This document shows positions 51,701 to 56,885 of a DNA stretch of 64,000 nucleotides, piece after piece. The position numbers and the translations under genes were made by a program. The notes beneath the pieces were generated by a model. That model worked only from the letters and a program-made list of their open reading frames with translations. It had not been told where the DNA came from and did not search any database. Every line of letters starts with the position of its first letter. Position 1 is the stretch's first letter. The stretch is from Lutraria lutraria (Eukaryota > Mollusca > Bivalvia > Venerida > Mactridae): positions 17,861-81,860 of the forward strand of contig CAXIEG010000619.1 of NCBI GenBank assembly GCA_964023205.1. The letters are read 5' to 3'.

Positions 51701-54700
51701 CAAGTAAATAATACAAAATGATTTATTGATATAATGCTCAGAAGGTTTGCAAACCGATCTGCGTATTGCATTGCCGTTTCGCAAACCGGTTCGTCTAGCA
51801 AGTGGGCTGACAATACACGCCCTAGTACAAATGTTATGGTTTTATTTGATAATTTGCATAAAATATCCATAATTTGGAATCAGAAGTGTCCGGTCTAGAA
51901 TGCGCCATTGCGAGACTTATGCTAATTTTTCGAAAATCCCCCCATTTTAAATGAGCAGAAGTGTGACATTCCTGTCAAAATCCCCCATCCTCAGTAAGAG
52001 ACATACTACCTTAGGATGTACATCATAATCATGCAGTCCCAATTTATTTATGATTTACTAGGCAACATGAAATCGAAAATAAATGCGATCATTTCGATCA
52101 GTCCGGTAAATTTGAAAAGGTCAATGGTCCGATGGTCCATTAAATTTTTCAGTGATAATTTTACCGTTTTTCATAACAAATAAATGAAACATTTGAATCA
52201 CTCTAAAAAAATATGGCATACTTTAAAGCGAAATTATATATAAGCGTCTCAAATAGCAATTAAATTGGTTTCATTTTAATGCCTAAATCAATTAATGAAA
52301 GCCCTGTAAAAATATTTACAAAACATCCCGCTAGTTTACTAAAAAAACACATTTCAAGATTTACCAAACCTGCCGATTTCGGCCTCAGAAATTATTTGTC
52401 ATTTTCACAACTCGATCATTTCGGTATCTGTCAAAACCGAAAATATCGCGGAAAAAATGTCAACAAACTGAAATAGTAAGTATTTCTCATGTTATGTTCA
52501 CTTGAAAGGCAGTGCACATGCTTATTTTAACTCTCAGACGTATTGGAAATATCGTTGTCGTCAATAAAAGTCTTTTATCAAACCGTCACACAAATACTGA
52601 CGCGCACGTTATAGGGTAATTTTTGAACGGACATTCTTCTTTGACTTTTCGGTAATAATTGGTATTACAAGTGACAAACGCATTTCTGGTGTACGAAAAG
52701 AAAGACACAGCAATTCCTGGGCATGCCTCTTTAACCTAGTATTGAGTCTGTGTTATAACACAAAAACATGTAAAATGAGAATCTAAGTTCTTCCAAATTT
52801 AAAGTCACATCTTGAAAATAAATGGAGCATGAATCATCATCATCAGTGTAAAATTCCAATGAAAGTATTGATAGCAAATTAGCAATACTTTTGGATAAAA
52901 GGTATCAATATTGGAAGCAAAATAAGTTAAAATCAAGTTAATCAGCAGACATGAATTGAGCGAGTTTATAAAAGATCAAATATTTCATTGTAGATATTGA
53001 AATGGCAGAGGATAGACCTGCCATACATGAAGAAATGGCAGAGGATAGACCTGACATACATGAAGAAATACATGAAGAAATGACAGAGGATAGACCTGAC
53101 ATACATGAAGAAATGGCAAAGGATAGACCTGACATACATGAGGGTGTCTCAAAAAGGAAAGGTAATTGTATTATTATATTAACAGGAATATAATATTTTA
53201 TTTTATCACTTTAATTCAAATTGTTTGATAAATTCAAATTGAATTGTTTTTGGTCTCTCTGTTTGTCTGTTTGTACCAAACTTTAACCTTGCTCATAAAA
53301 TCAAAACACTTGCACCTACATTCATCAAACTTCATATGTAGGTTCCTCATGACAACCTCTACATGACCTGGTCATTTTCAGGTCAGTAGGTCAAGGTCAC
53401 AGGGTCATTGTGTTTCTACATTTCTTTTAGGATACTACTCCTAGATTTTTTATGGGATTTTGATGAAACTCACAGATTGTTGTTACCAAGAACCCCCGCA
53501 CAGATATTCCGGGTTTTGTGATTCAATCATTTTTGACAGAATAATGGCCCTTTGTTTATTTTGTGCAATTGTAACAGCGAAATAATCTTGTTTCCTTCTT
53601 TTCTCAAGGGATTTTGATAAAGCTTTCAAGGAACTATTGTTATCAAAATACCCAATGCATGTTGTAAAGGTTTTATGATTCATAAATTTGATAATTTTTT
53701 ACGGAATTATAGCCCTTTGTTTATTTTGTGCATATGTTATATATACAGAAATACTCTTTTGTTTGCAACTTCTTCTGTATTTCTCAAGGGATTTTGACTA
53801 AACTTTCATAGAACTATTGTCACCAATTTCCCCAGCACATATTGCGCAGGTTTTGTGATTCGATCATTTTTGGAAGATTTATGGCCCTTAGTTTATTTTG
53901 TTTCCTAAATTTCTTCTATGATACTCCTACATTTCTCAAAGGTATTTGATGAAACCCTCACAGACTCATTGTCACCAAGAAACCCAGCACATATATTCCG
54001 GGTTTTGTGATTGGTCTGATTTAGGAGGATTTATGGCCCTTTGTTTGTTTTGTGAATATGTAATAGAGGAATACTCTTCTGTGCACAACTCTTAAATTTA
54101 TGAAGGGATTTTTACCAAACCTTGATAGAACTATTGTCACCAAGTTCCCCAGCACATATTGTCAGGGTTTTGTGATTGATCATTTTTAGCAGATTTATGG
54201 CCCTTTGTTTGTCTGTACCAAACTTTAACCTTGCCTTTTAAATCAAAAGGCTACTGCCTACAATCATCAGACTTCATATCTTGGTTTATCATGACAATCT
54301 CTACAGGACCTGTGCATTTACATGTTAGGGGGGGGGGGGGGCATTGTGTTTTTAAAACACATCTTGTTGACTTTGACTTTCATATGGAAAAGACATTGTA
54401 GTGCAGACAAAAAGCATTGGTATCCTAAAATGGTAATTTCTATTTTAAGAACTCCTGGTCAAATTTTATTGCAAAAAGATAAACACAACAAATCTAAGCA
54501 ACAGGATTTCAATTATGATCGACAACCTTGGTACATGACTTTCCTGATCCTGCTACATGTGAATATTCTTTTCTTTTTAGATCTTCAGTCATAACTCTGG
54601 CCTCTGTTTATGAAACTAGAATGTTGATGGAAATAGTACAAATCAATTGTGTAAGATGTGTAATATGGATTTAAGATGTTAGAAAGAGTAACTTCTGGAC

Positions 54701-54967
54701 ATGTTAATTATTTACTTTTTGGTACTATTTTCAGTGTCAAAGAGAGAATGGTCACAGGCTGAGAAATTACAGATCCAGCATCTGGTGGATGAAGCTGTTA
54801 AAAACAAAAGGCCTCCTCGTAAAGGACAGCTCATAATGTTTAAAGCCACTACATCTGACAAAAATTTGGCAGCTTTACCATGGCTGAAACTGAAATATCA
54901 GGTGTGGGCAAGGGCCCAGGCCAAAATGAAGAAGAAAACAAATATTGTAAATGACTTGCTATCATGA
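18739..54967 (+). CDS. SET (KMT5A-like) / acidic-repeat / zinc-finger / tyrosine-recombinase-like fusion gene, 16 exons
   Basis: Joined exons: 18739-18742, 20826-20924, 30895-31030, 31515-31731, 33082-33094, 38547-40637, 41564-41697, 43137-43227, 43963-45062, 45766-46004, 46394-46538, 47782-47904, 50420-50615, 51247-51303, 52994-53161, 54735-54967. Every junction is GT/AG and every phase pair agrees. The sum is 5046 nt, 1681 residues plus stop. Domain order: SET (about 20-152), 32 x 22-residue acidic repeats (about 160-850), C2H2 finger (959-977), C2HC finger (1050-1069), recombinase-like domain (about 1080-1529), short RPDIHE repeats (about 1550-1600), Myb/SANT-like tail (1605-1681). The downstream half matches a conserved cnidarian/mollusc/fish family I recognise by motif (LARxMGH, KLRKxxAT). 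The protein is probably nuclear. I infer either a domesticated or a mobile-element-borne gene. No transcript evidence. Confidence 0.8.
18885..19553 (+). mobile_element. GCTCACC-type element, 5'-truncated (intron 1)
   Basis: Contains TTCCTTGCATTGAAGCTCTACC, the subrepeat phrases GGCCTAGA(A/G)CTTA and GCATTGTCTAGTGGACC, and the diagnostic 3' end GGTGAGCGATATAGGGCCAT followed by CATGGCCCTCTTG. The 5' GCTCACC end is missing. Non-coding, dispersed bivalve family. Confidence 0.85.
19799..20633. mobile_element. hAT-like non-autonomous element (intron 1)
   Basis: The ends CAGTGTCCGATCTAG (left) and CTAGATCAGACACTG (right) are inverted repeats. Flanks are ggaaagtc on the left and gaaagtac on the right, an 8-bp target duplication if one base was lost on the left. 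The interior shares blocks, inverted, with 51887-52100 (GGATGTACATCATAATCATG, ACATACTACCTTAGG). No transposase. Confidence 0.7.
20826..20924 (+). CDS. Exon 2: start of the SET domain
   Basis: Acceptor GGATTTCAG, donor AAAG|GTAAAT, phase 1 to 1, 99 nt. It encodes a lysine-rich lead and GFEIKHFPGKG, equivalent to the strand entering the SET domain of KMT5A (GMKID..DGKGRG). A frameshifted paralogous exon lies at 1871-1959. Confidence 0.78.
21306..21925. mobile_element. TGCTCAAAGGTCAAGG subrepeat element, four subrepeats (intron 2)
   Basis: Begins ATGCCCATGTCATGAAATGGCG. About four subrepeats of roughly 170 bp follow, with phrases ATAACT(T/C)TGTCATGCATGAT, GGCACAAATGTTCA and GCTCAAAGGTCAAGG. A second copy with both ends is at 56385-56831. 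Frames of 60-80 codons here are repeat artefacts. Confidence 0.85.
21926..23120. repeat. Composite repeat region with GCGAATCACCGC inverted motifs
   Basis: Starts with an A run and GGTAACCCGACCAACCCTAT, then GCGAATCACCGCGA (about 22090) and its inverse GCGGTGATTCGC (about 22179). It ends near two copies of ATTAATTTGGTCGGCTTAAC (about 23053-23092). This looks like one or two non-autonomous elements, with borders unclear. 23121-24000 shows a cluster of CACCGTGGCA phrases (23200-23310) but no gene. Confidence 0.45.
24010..24300 (-). mobile_element. LINE fragment: reverse-transcriptase C-terminal tail
   Basis: The minus-strand frame 24288-24019 reads SKHLRWYGHAARTTS, TRGRGRPRKSCIEADFN and NREAWRSGVR. 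This is the standard tail after the reverse transcriptase of many non-LTR elements (LRWxGHxxR...GxRxxGRPxxxW.D.....DRxxWR). Only this 3' piece is present, so it is a dead 5'-truncated copy. Confidence 0.85.
24301..26280. other. Intron 2 stretch: minor repeats only
   Basis: A short piece of the GGGTCATCTTGGGTCAAAAAC repeat family lies at 25140-25260. A 37-bp tandem duplication (25577-25613 and 25614-25650, TTTTGGAAGTAAAATAGTAT) lies within a GTCTTATACATGGG-type repeat. No exon found. Confidence 0.55.
26285..27240 (+). mobile_element. ATACCCCCAGATATG...GGGGGTATT element (intron 2)
   Basis: Begins ATAATTATACCCCCAGATAT. It has four to five subrepeats of about 150 bp (TTTCTCAGCAACTAC, AACTTCACAGAAGT, TTTTCACTGAGTTAT, CCCTTTGTTGTTTTT) and ends GGCCGCATCTGGGGGTATTC, AGTGATAGTTCTAGTTTT. 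The same 3' end recurs at 51020-51180. Non-coding. Confidence 0.82.
27490..28325 (-). mobile_element. Three tRNA-derived SINE heads in a row
   Basis: Reverse-strand tRNA-like pieces: 27505-27570 (A box in AACTCAGTTGGTAGAGCATC, weak B box); 27940-28022 (A box AGCTCAGTTGGAGGAG, B box GGTTCAAGCCG); 28236-28320 (GGTCGAGTGGTTAATGTCA, Ser-like). None folds into a convincing functional tRNA with intact B box and acceptor stem. I read them as SINEs or SINE relics, not tRNA genes. Confidence 0.6.
28796..30018 (+). mobile_element. GCTCACC-type element, full length (intron 2)
   Basis: Starts TTAGCTCACCAGAGCACAAA. At least five subrepeats of about 165-180 bp follow (CGAAACCACAAGGCCTAGAG, GGACCTCTACCAAGTTTGTT, CAAAATTGGCCCCGCC). 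It ends TTATAGGGCCATCATGGCCCTCTTGTTT. No coding capacity. Confidence 0.9.
30215..30566 (+). mobile_element. Fragment of the CACATGTCAC-type repeat element
   Basis: Subrepeats with GGTCAAAAACTAGGTCATGA and TTGGATCTTCACGAAACCTTG, ending GTGAGCGATATAGGGCCTTC and TTGGCCCTCTTG. 5'-truncated. It lies just upstream of exon 3. Confidence 0.82.
30895..31030 (+). CDS. Exon 3: SET domain, N-terminal half
   Basis: Acceptor TTCATTTAG, donor TGCTG|GTATGT, phase 1 to 2. It encodes GRCVHTNSNIEQGDKFLKYE and later TYIFEFSFKGR, corresponding to the GRGVxAxxxFxxGDFVxEY and Y.YYFQY blocks of the KMT5A SET domain. The KMT5A segment between these two blocks is shortened here. Confidence 0.85.
31515..31731 (+). CDS. 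Exon 4: SET domain, catalytic C-terminal half
   Basis: Acceptor TTCCCTTTAG, donor AAAAAAG|GTATCT, phase 2 to 0. It encodes YLRIDATEEDGSFGRLINDS, then IRDIKPGEEILYNYG and HPWRKK. These align with CVDATxExxxLGRLINHS and SRDIAAGEELLYDYG of KMT5A. Two motif changes stand out: NHS is NDS and YDYG is YNYG. NHS and YDYG normally line the S-adenosylmethionine and lysine pockets. Reading through the donor gives an early stop (VSYISYCSMLGAS*), so a SET-only transcript is possible. Confidence 0.88.
31924..32563 (+). mobile_element. GCTCACC-type element (intron 4)
   Basis: Starts TTTTAGCTCACCAGAGCACA and ends GGTGAGATGTAAAGGGCCAT, with internal subrepeats GCCTAGAGCTTAGATATTT. 32564-33081 shows no other feature up to the microexon. 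Confidence 0.85.
33082..33094 (+). CDS. Exon 5: 13-nt microexon
   Basis: TCTTTTTTTAG|AGGAAAAGCAAAG|GTATGA: a T-rich acceptor, four codons (RKSK) plus one base, and a good donor. Exon 4 ends in phase 0 and exon 6 needs phase 1; this exon is 0 to 1 and is the only candidate I found that bridges them. The junction reads HPWRKK-RKSK-VENNQ, a basic nuclear-localisation-like cluster. It is supported by phase logic only. Confidence 0.6.
33125..34053 (+). mobile_element. CACATGTCAC-type element (intron 5)
   Basis: Starts TTTTAGCTCACATGTCAAAA. It has about five subrepeats of 140-150 bp (GGGTCATCTGGGGTC, CTAGGTCACAAGGTCAAATC) and ends GTGAGCGATATAGGGCCATC, TTGGCCCTCTTGTTT. It inserted 30 bp downstream of the microexon donor. 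Confidence 0.88.
34645..35290. repeat. Direct duplication, two diverged copies of about 280 bp, offset 373 bp
   Basis: 34645-34925 and 35018-35290 share AAGTCCTCAAAATACAGTT, TAGGTATGCACTTTTA, AGCTGAAGATTGTGT and ACATATATGAATTTGGGTTA. No coding frame. Confidence 0.75.
35537..37390. mobile_element. TIR element GGTACAT..GTTGCACAGTAAATGGGCCAA (intron 5)
   Basis: The left end (35537-35571) and right end (37357-37390, reverse complement) share GTTGCACAGTAAATGGGCCAA and an outer GGTACAT. The interior has no transposase but carries GGACGGACGTTACAG (36490), GGACGGATGTTACAG (36508) and, inverted, CTGTAACGTCCGTCCCCC (37182). A run of 25 C lies at 35992-36016. Confidence 0.72.
37389..38512 (+). mobile_element. 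pogo/Tigger-like deletion derivative (intron 5)
   Basis: The ends CCGTATTCCCCCGAATAAAG and, inverted, CAGCATTCCCCTGTTTAAAC are flanked by TA on both sides (37387-37388 and 38513-38514). From ATG 37746 the frame reads MESRGKKSYTASFKLQVVKF followed by AEE, the typical N-terminal helix-turn-helix start of pogo-type transposases, and then stops. The DDE part is absent; the frame at 37828-38094 has no recognisable domain. The element ends 34 bp before exon 6. Confidence 0.75.
38547..40637 (+). CDS. Exon 6: 32 copies of a 22-residue acidic repeat
   Basis: Acceptor AATTACAG, donor GTGCAAG|GTAATG, phase 1 to 1, 2091 nt. It codes for 32 tandem repeats of consensus MSSDDKVKNKYMGTDNVVTD followed by QP or QL; copy 2 is about half length and copies 29 and 32 lack one residue. 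Units are 66 bp. Copies 5-7 (GKDQCMEA, EKDQYMEA) are repeated as copies 20-22, a 15-unit (about 990-bp) internal duplication. It has no globular signature and is probably an extended acidic linker or multivalent docking array. If the donor is not used, the frame ends at 40684. A long antisense frame here is a shadow. Confidence 0.92.
41564..41697 (+). CDS. Exon 7: linker
   Basis: Acceptor TTCTTTTTTTTAG, donor GCAAAT|GTATGT, phase 1 to 0. It encodes EAESQTGSLEHDKVHMVV and LEEYVSDSDCSTIFEEQAN, acidic and probably unstructured. Support is phase agreement on both sides and strong splice sites; no domain recognised. Confidence 0.75.
42129..43000. mobile_element. hAT-like non-autonomous element (intron 7)
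   Basis: The ends TAGGGCTGTCCCGATA and TCGGTACAGCCCTA are inverted repeats. Flanking octamers gtaatata and gtaattaa (43001-43008) match at 6 of 8 positions, an aged 8-bp target duplication. Near the ends it is rich in GTATCG phrases. No transposase. Confidence 0.78.
43137..43227 (+). CDS. Exon 8: linker
   Basis: Acceptor TTTTTTTCAG, donor TCATCAG|GTAATG, phase 0 to 1. It encodes YGIPLKGVLQFPADSTTDGF and a Ser-rich end. Included because both phases fit exons 7 and 9. Confidence 0.72.
43545..43810 (+). repeat. Dispersed repeat ending ATGGCCTCTTGTTTT (intron 8)
   Basis: Begins ATTATGCCCCCCTTCG-like sequence followed by a TCCGTCCGTCCATGGG stretch, typical of 5' regions of these bivalve repeats, and ends GGTGAGCTATTGTGATG and GGCCTCTTGTTTT. 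Non-coding. Confidence 0.6.
43963..45062 (+). CDS. Exon 9: two zinc fingers and N-terminal recombinase-like region
   Basis: Acceptor TTTATTTATTTAG, donor TACATG|GTGAGA, phase 1 to 0, 1100 nt. The first finger is C-x2-C-x9-H-x4-H (CFFCEKDVSKMARHLEGQH, residues 959-977). The second is C-x2-C-x11-H-x3-C (CMYC...HVKSC, 1050-1069). The rest (AVKSDTLLLLFGRVQLRKLG, REKMRILGRL, ADHFDTFMKAIGTLA, PSFALKSGQFMKKIA) matches the family region preceding the recombinase core, by position the DNA-clamping helical domain. Start ATG 44082 is internal, not a gene start. Confidence 0.92.
45105..45690 (+). repeat. Intron 9 repeats: AATCGCGATAGTTTGAA element and a CACATGTCAC-type fragment
   Basis: GAATCGCGATAGTTTGAAAT at 45116 is answered by an inverted CTTCAAACTATCGCATC at 45176. 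From 45375 to 45690 runs a 5'-truncated repeat (TTGATTGGATCTTCATGAAA, ending ATAGGGCCATCTTGGCCC). Confidence 0.75.
45766..46004 (+). CDS. Exon 10: recombinase-like core, first Arg
   Basis: Acceptor TTGATTCATAG, donor AAACA|GTAAGA, phase 0 to 2. It encodes WNDLAVITLARVLCFNKRRA, with Arg at 1335/1336. In the family this block reads L.xVxLFNRRRxGEV, matching box I of tyrosine recombinases (T/N-x-R-x-x-E-x). Confidence 0.9.
46394..46538 (+). CDS. Exon 11: recombinase-like core, middle
   Basis: Acceptor GATTTGTTTAG, donor GCGCAG|GTAAAA, phase 2 to 0. It encodes MDLIEVVGKNFKRVPILLTK, then SAFEALIDKRDDGGAP and NPYVFAQ. In position and pattern this corresponds to the region between box I and box II, with the conserved NPYVFA/NxYLF phrase of the family. 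Confidence 0.9.
46585..47352 (+). mobile_element. GCTCACCTGA-type element, third variant (intron 11)
   Basis: A 5' stub (TTTTAGCTCACTTGGCACAG, 46588) is followed by a second start TTTTAGCTCACCTGATTCAT with hairpin CACCTGATTCATCAGGTG. Three subrepeats follow (GTTATGGGCCCTTGACTT, GAAAATTTGCTATA), and the end is GTGAGCAATCAAGGGCCATC, TTGGCCCTCTTG. Confidence 0.82.
47782..47904 (+). CDS. Exon 12: recombinase-like core, second Arg
   Basis: Acceptor GAATTTACAG, donor TCCCAG|GTAAAA, phase 0 to 0. It encodes RVTTTKLRKYLATVSQ; Arg1456 in TKLR is the box II Arg, and the usual His three residues before it is Thr. Confidence 0.9.
47990..48730 (+). mobile_element. tRNA-derived SINE split by an insertion (intron 12)
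   Basis: A tRNA-like head ends in GTGGGTTTGAAACC (B-box-like, 48038-48051). The conserved body follows: CAGCTAGCTTACGGAAGGTC, AGTGGTTCTACCCAGGTGCC, GGTCTTCCTCCACCATCA. The expected 3' end (GGCTGGAAAGTCACTATGAT, then TTGTG...GTTAAACCCAACAAAA) is found only at 48658-48722. The roughly 460 bp between (48190-48650) therefore look like a later insertion. Confidence 0.7.
48840..50101 (+). mobile_element. CACATGTCAC-type element, full length (intron 12)
   Basis: Starts TTTTAGCTCACATGTCACAA, has about eight subrepeats of around 145 bp, and ends GATATAGGGCCATCTTGGCC, CTCTTGTTT. Two neighbouring subrepeats (49031-49175 and 49176-49320) are almost identical, showing recent local amplification. Confidence 0.9.
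50420..50615 (+). CDS. Exon 13: recombinase-like core, His and Tyr
   Basis: Acceptor TTTACACCAG, donor CTTGAAG|GTAATT, phase 0 to 1. It encodes ELGELARHMGHELSVHRRFY, with His1482 of MGH and Tyr1491 of RFYRL nine residues apart, as in active tyrosine recombinases. DDVIELAKVSRLLLSVEEGK and KSLDDINLE follow, typical of the family. Confidence 0.92.
50870..51180 (+). mobile_element. Two abutting repeat fragments (intron 13)
   Basis: 50870-51017 is the 3' end of a CACATGTCAC-type element (GTGAGCGATATAGGGCCCTC, TTGTTT). 51018-51180 is the 3' end of the 26.3-27.2-kb family (AAGCAACAATTTGCAGG, GGGGGTATTCATCACATTTA). Confidence 0.8.
51247..51303 (+). CDS. Exon 14: acidic linker
   Basis: Acceptor TTTGTTCCAG, donor GGAATG|GTAATT, phase 1 to 1, 57 nt. 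It encodes DIEIGEEDYEDDECDSDGN, strongly acidic. As a 1-1 exon it could be skipped without frame change. Confidence 0.75.
51361..51824. mobile_element. hAT-like element with perfect 8-bp target duplication (intron 14)
   Basis: 464 bp, ends TAGGGCTGTAACG and TACACGCCCTA, flanked on both sides by gtacaaat (51353-51360 and 51825-51832). The intact duplication indicates fairly recent insertion. No transposase, so mobilised in trans. Confidence 0.9.
51887..52720. mobile_element. Relative of the 19.8-kb hAT-like element, opposite orientation (intron 14)
   Basis: Starts AGTGTCCGGTCTAGAATGCG and continues with blocks matching 20450-20610 in reverse (ACATACTACCTTAGGATGTA, CATAATCATG, CAACATGAAATCG). 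The right end was not located. The frame at 52279-52476 has no recognisable domain. Confidence 0.6.
52994..53161 (+). CDS. Exon 15: short tandem repeat MAEDRPDIHEE
   Basis: Acceptor TTTCATTGTAG, donor AGGAAAG|GTAATT, phase 1 to 1. Four copies of an 11-residue unit (MAEDRPDIHEE with variants) followed by GVSKRKG. The exon begins with the same DIE codons as exon 14, suggesting duplication. It can be skipped in frame. Confidence 0.8.
53255..54225 (+). repeat. Subrepeat element (TTTATGGCCCTTTGTTTATT) in intron 15
   Basis: Starts GTCTGTTTGTACCAAACTTTAACC, a phrase that returns at the 3' side (about 54212). In between are at least four subrepeats of about 170-200 bp (CAGCACATATTG, GGTTTTGTGATT, ATGGCCCTTTGTTT). 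Non-coding. 54226-54734 adds a G run (54330-54341) and no exon. Confidence 0.78.
54735..54967 (+). CDS. Exon 16: Myb/SANT-like C-terminal domain and stop
   Basis: Acceptor CTATTTTCAG, phase 1, stop TGA at 54965-54967. It encodes SKREWSQAEKLQIQHLVDEA, KRPPRKGQ, then ALPWLKLKYQVWARAQAK. The W..xEK...xxG..P.K......W..xK..V pattern matches the C-terminal helical domain that ends other members of the family. A broken copy lies at 2208-2390. Confidence 0.88.
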
Positions 54968-55089
54968 ATAGTATTATCAATTATTTGCACTCAAACAACA
55001 TCTCCTTCTTAACCAGTTGGCCAATTTTAACGAAATTTTACATGTATGTTCCTTGCATGAAGCTCTATCAAAGTTATTAAAAATAATTT
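54968..55089 (+). other. 3' UTR candidate of the SET/recombinase gene
   Basis: Sequence immediately after the stop codon. No AATAAA is seen close by; a repeat begins at about 55090, so the polyadenylation site cannot be fixed. Confidence 0.3.
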
Positions 55090-56380
55090 TTTTTATTATA
55101 TCCCAACTACCATTGATAGAGGGGTCTATATTAGAGTCACTTTGTCGGTCTGTCTGTCCCGCAGTTAGTCCATCTTCTCCATGGATTGAAGGATTTTGTT
55201 ATTACTTGTAACATTTGTTCACCTTCATTGGACAGTGTGTTATGCGAAAGAATTACGTCAATATCTCCAAGGTCAAGGTAACACTTGGAAGATGGCCATA
55301 AATTTGCTTGTACGGGCCATAACTATGTCCATCATTGTGAGATTTTAAAATCACTTGGTACATTTGTTCACCGTCATGGGACGGTGTGTCATGCGATAGA
55401 ATTACGTCAATATCTCCAAGGTCATGGTCACACTTGAAGTTCAAAGGTATATAAGATGGCCATAAATTTGCTTGTACGGGCCATAACTTTGTCATTCATT
55501 GTGAGATTTTAAAATCACTTGATACATTTATTCACCATCATAGAATGGTGTGTCATGCGATAGAATTACGTCAATATCTCCAAGGGCATGGTCACACTTG
55601 AATATCAATTCTCAAAAAATGGCCATAAATTAGCTCGTCTTTTAGTTATCTATTGTGCGATTTTAAATTAGCTGATCACCATCATTGTAATAACAAGCAA
55701 TCACGCAGATTATTGCACGGATTTTGTACAACTAAAAGCAATCGCATGGACTGAAGTGTATGTGTTGCGGCTGGCCATACATCTGTGACAAGGCAGTATG
55801 TGGGGGTATTTTTAGTCACTCTGTGGCAGTTCTAGTTAAAAACTGATTGACATGGCAACCAATATGAATAACTTTTAAAATCTTCTTGTCCAAAACCACA
55901 GGGCCTAGAGCGTAGATATTCGGTGTGAACATTGTCTACTGGACCTCTACCAAGTTCAAATTATTGCCCTAGGGTTAAAATTGACCCTGCCCCAGCGGTC
56001 ACTTCATATTCAAATAAATTGTATAGGGAAATTTTAAAAATCTTGTCAGAAGCTACAATGCGTAGAGCTTAGATATATGGTGTGTAGCAGTGTCTTGTGG
56101 ACCTGTACAAATTTTTAGCTCACCAGAGCGCTAAGTTCACTATTTTAAAAATCTTCTTGTCAGAAGCTACAATGCCTAGAGCTTAGATATATGGTGTGTA
56201 GCAGTGTCTTGTGGACCTGTACAAATTTTTAGCTCACCAGAGCGCCAAGTTCAACATGATTTATATAGGCTTATATAGGAGAACAAAAAAAGAAAATTCT
56301 TGTCTAAAACCTCAAGGCCTAGAGCTAACATATTTTGTATGTAGCATTGTCTGGTGGACATCTACAAAGTTTGTTCAAAT
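55090..56380 (+). repeat. Mosaic of dispersed repeats downstream of the gene
   Basis: 55090-55840: an element with 5' TATATCCCAACTACCATTGA, subrepeats (ATCTCCAAGGTCA, GGGCCATAACT) and 3' end TGGGGGTATTTTTAGTCACT. 55850-56380: pieces of the GCTCACC-type family, including two near-identical copies of TTAGATATATGGTGTGTAGC about 105 bp apart and repeated starts TTTTTAGCTCACCAGAGCGC. Confidence 0.75.
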
Positions 56381-56384
56381 TTGT

Positions 56385-56831
56385 ATGCCCCCGCCATGAA
56401 ATGGCGGGTGGCTTATAGTGTTTACCTTGTCTATTGGTGTTTGTGTGTTACGGGTGGACGTTCAAAGTTTGTGCGTATTATTATGGATATAGTGAAAGTG
56501 TATGTTCTTTTCCGGCTCATAACTCTGTCATGCATGATTGGATTTTGAAATAAATTGGCACAAATGTTCATCATATTAAGACGTCGTGTCATGCACAAAA
56601 ACTGTGTTGCTTGCTCAAAGGTCAAGGTCACAGCGGACACTTATATATTTACGTTCATTCCTTATATTGAAATAGTGTTTACCACCCTTAGGTGTTCCTT
56701 TACTCCCACACTGGGCAGCATTCCCAAGCAACCTGCTGTATGTTGTATTCACATATTTGCCACACAACGCTTATTTCTGTGTCCAGTGTGAAGTGGCGGG
56801 GGCATCCGTGTACTACGGACACATTTCTAGT
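56385..56831. mobile_element. ATGCCCCCGCC...GGCGGGGGCAT element
   Basis: The ends ATGCCCCCGCCATGAAATGG and AAGTGGCGGGGGCATCCGTG form short inverted repeats. The interior has one copy of the TGCTCAAAGGTCAAGGTCAC subrepeat. Same family as 21306-21925, here with both ends. Confidence 0.82.
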
Positions 56832-56885
56832 TGCTCTTGGGGTTACTTATTATTTTTGTACATGTAAATTTTTTGAAACCATTAT

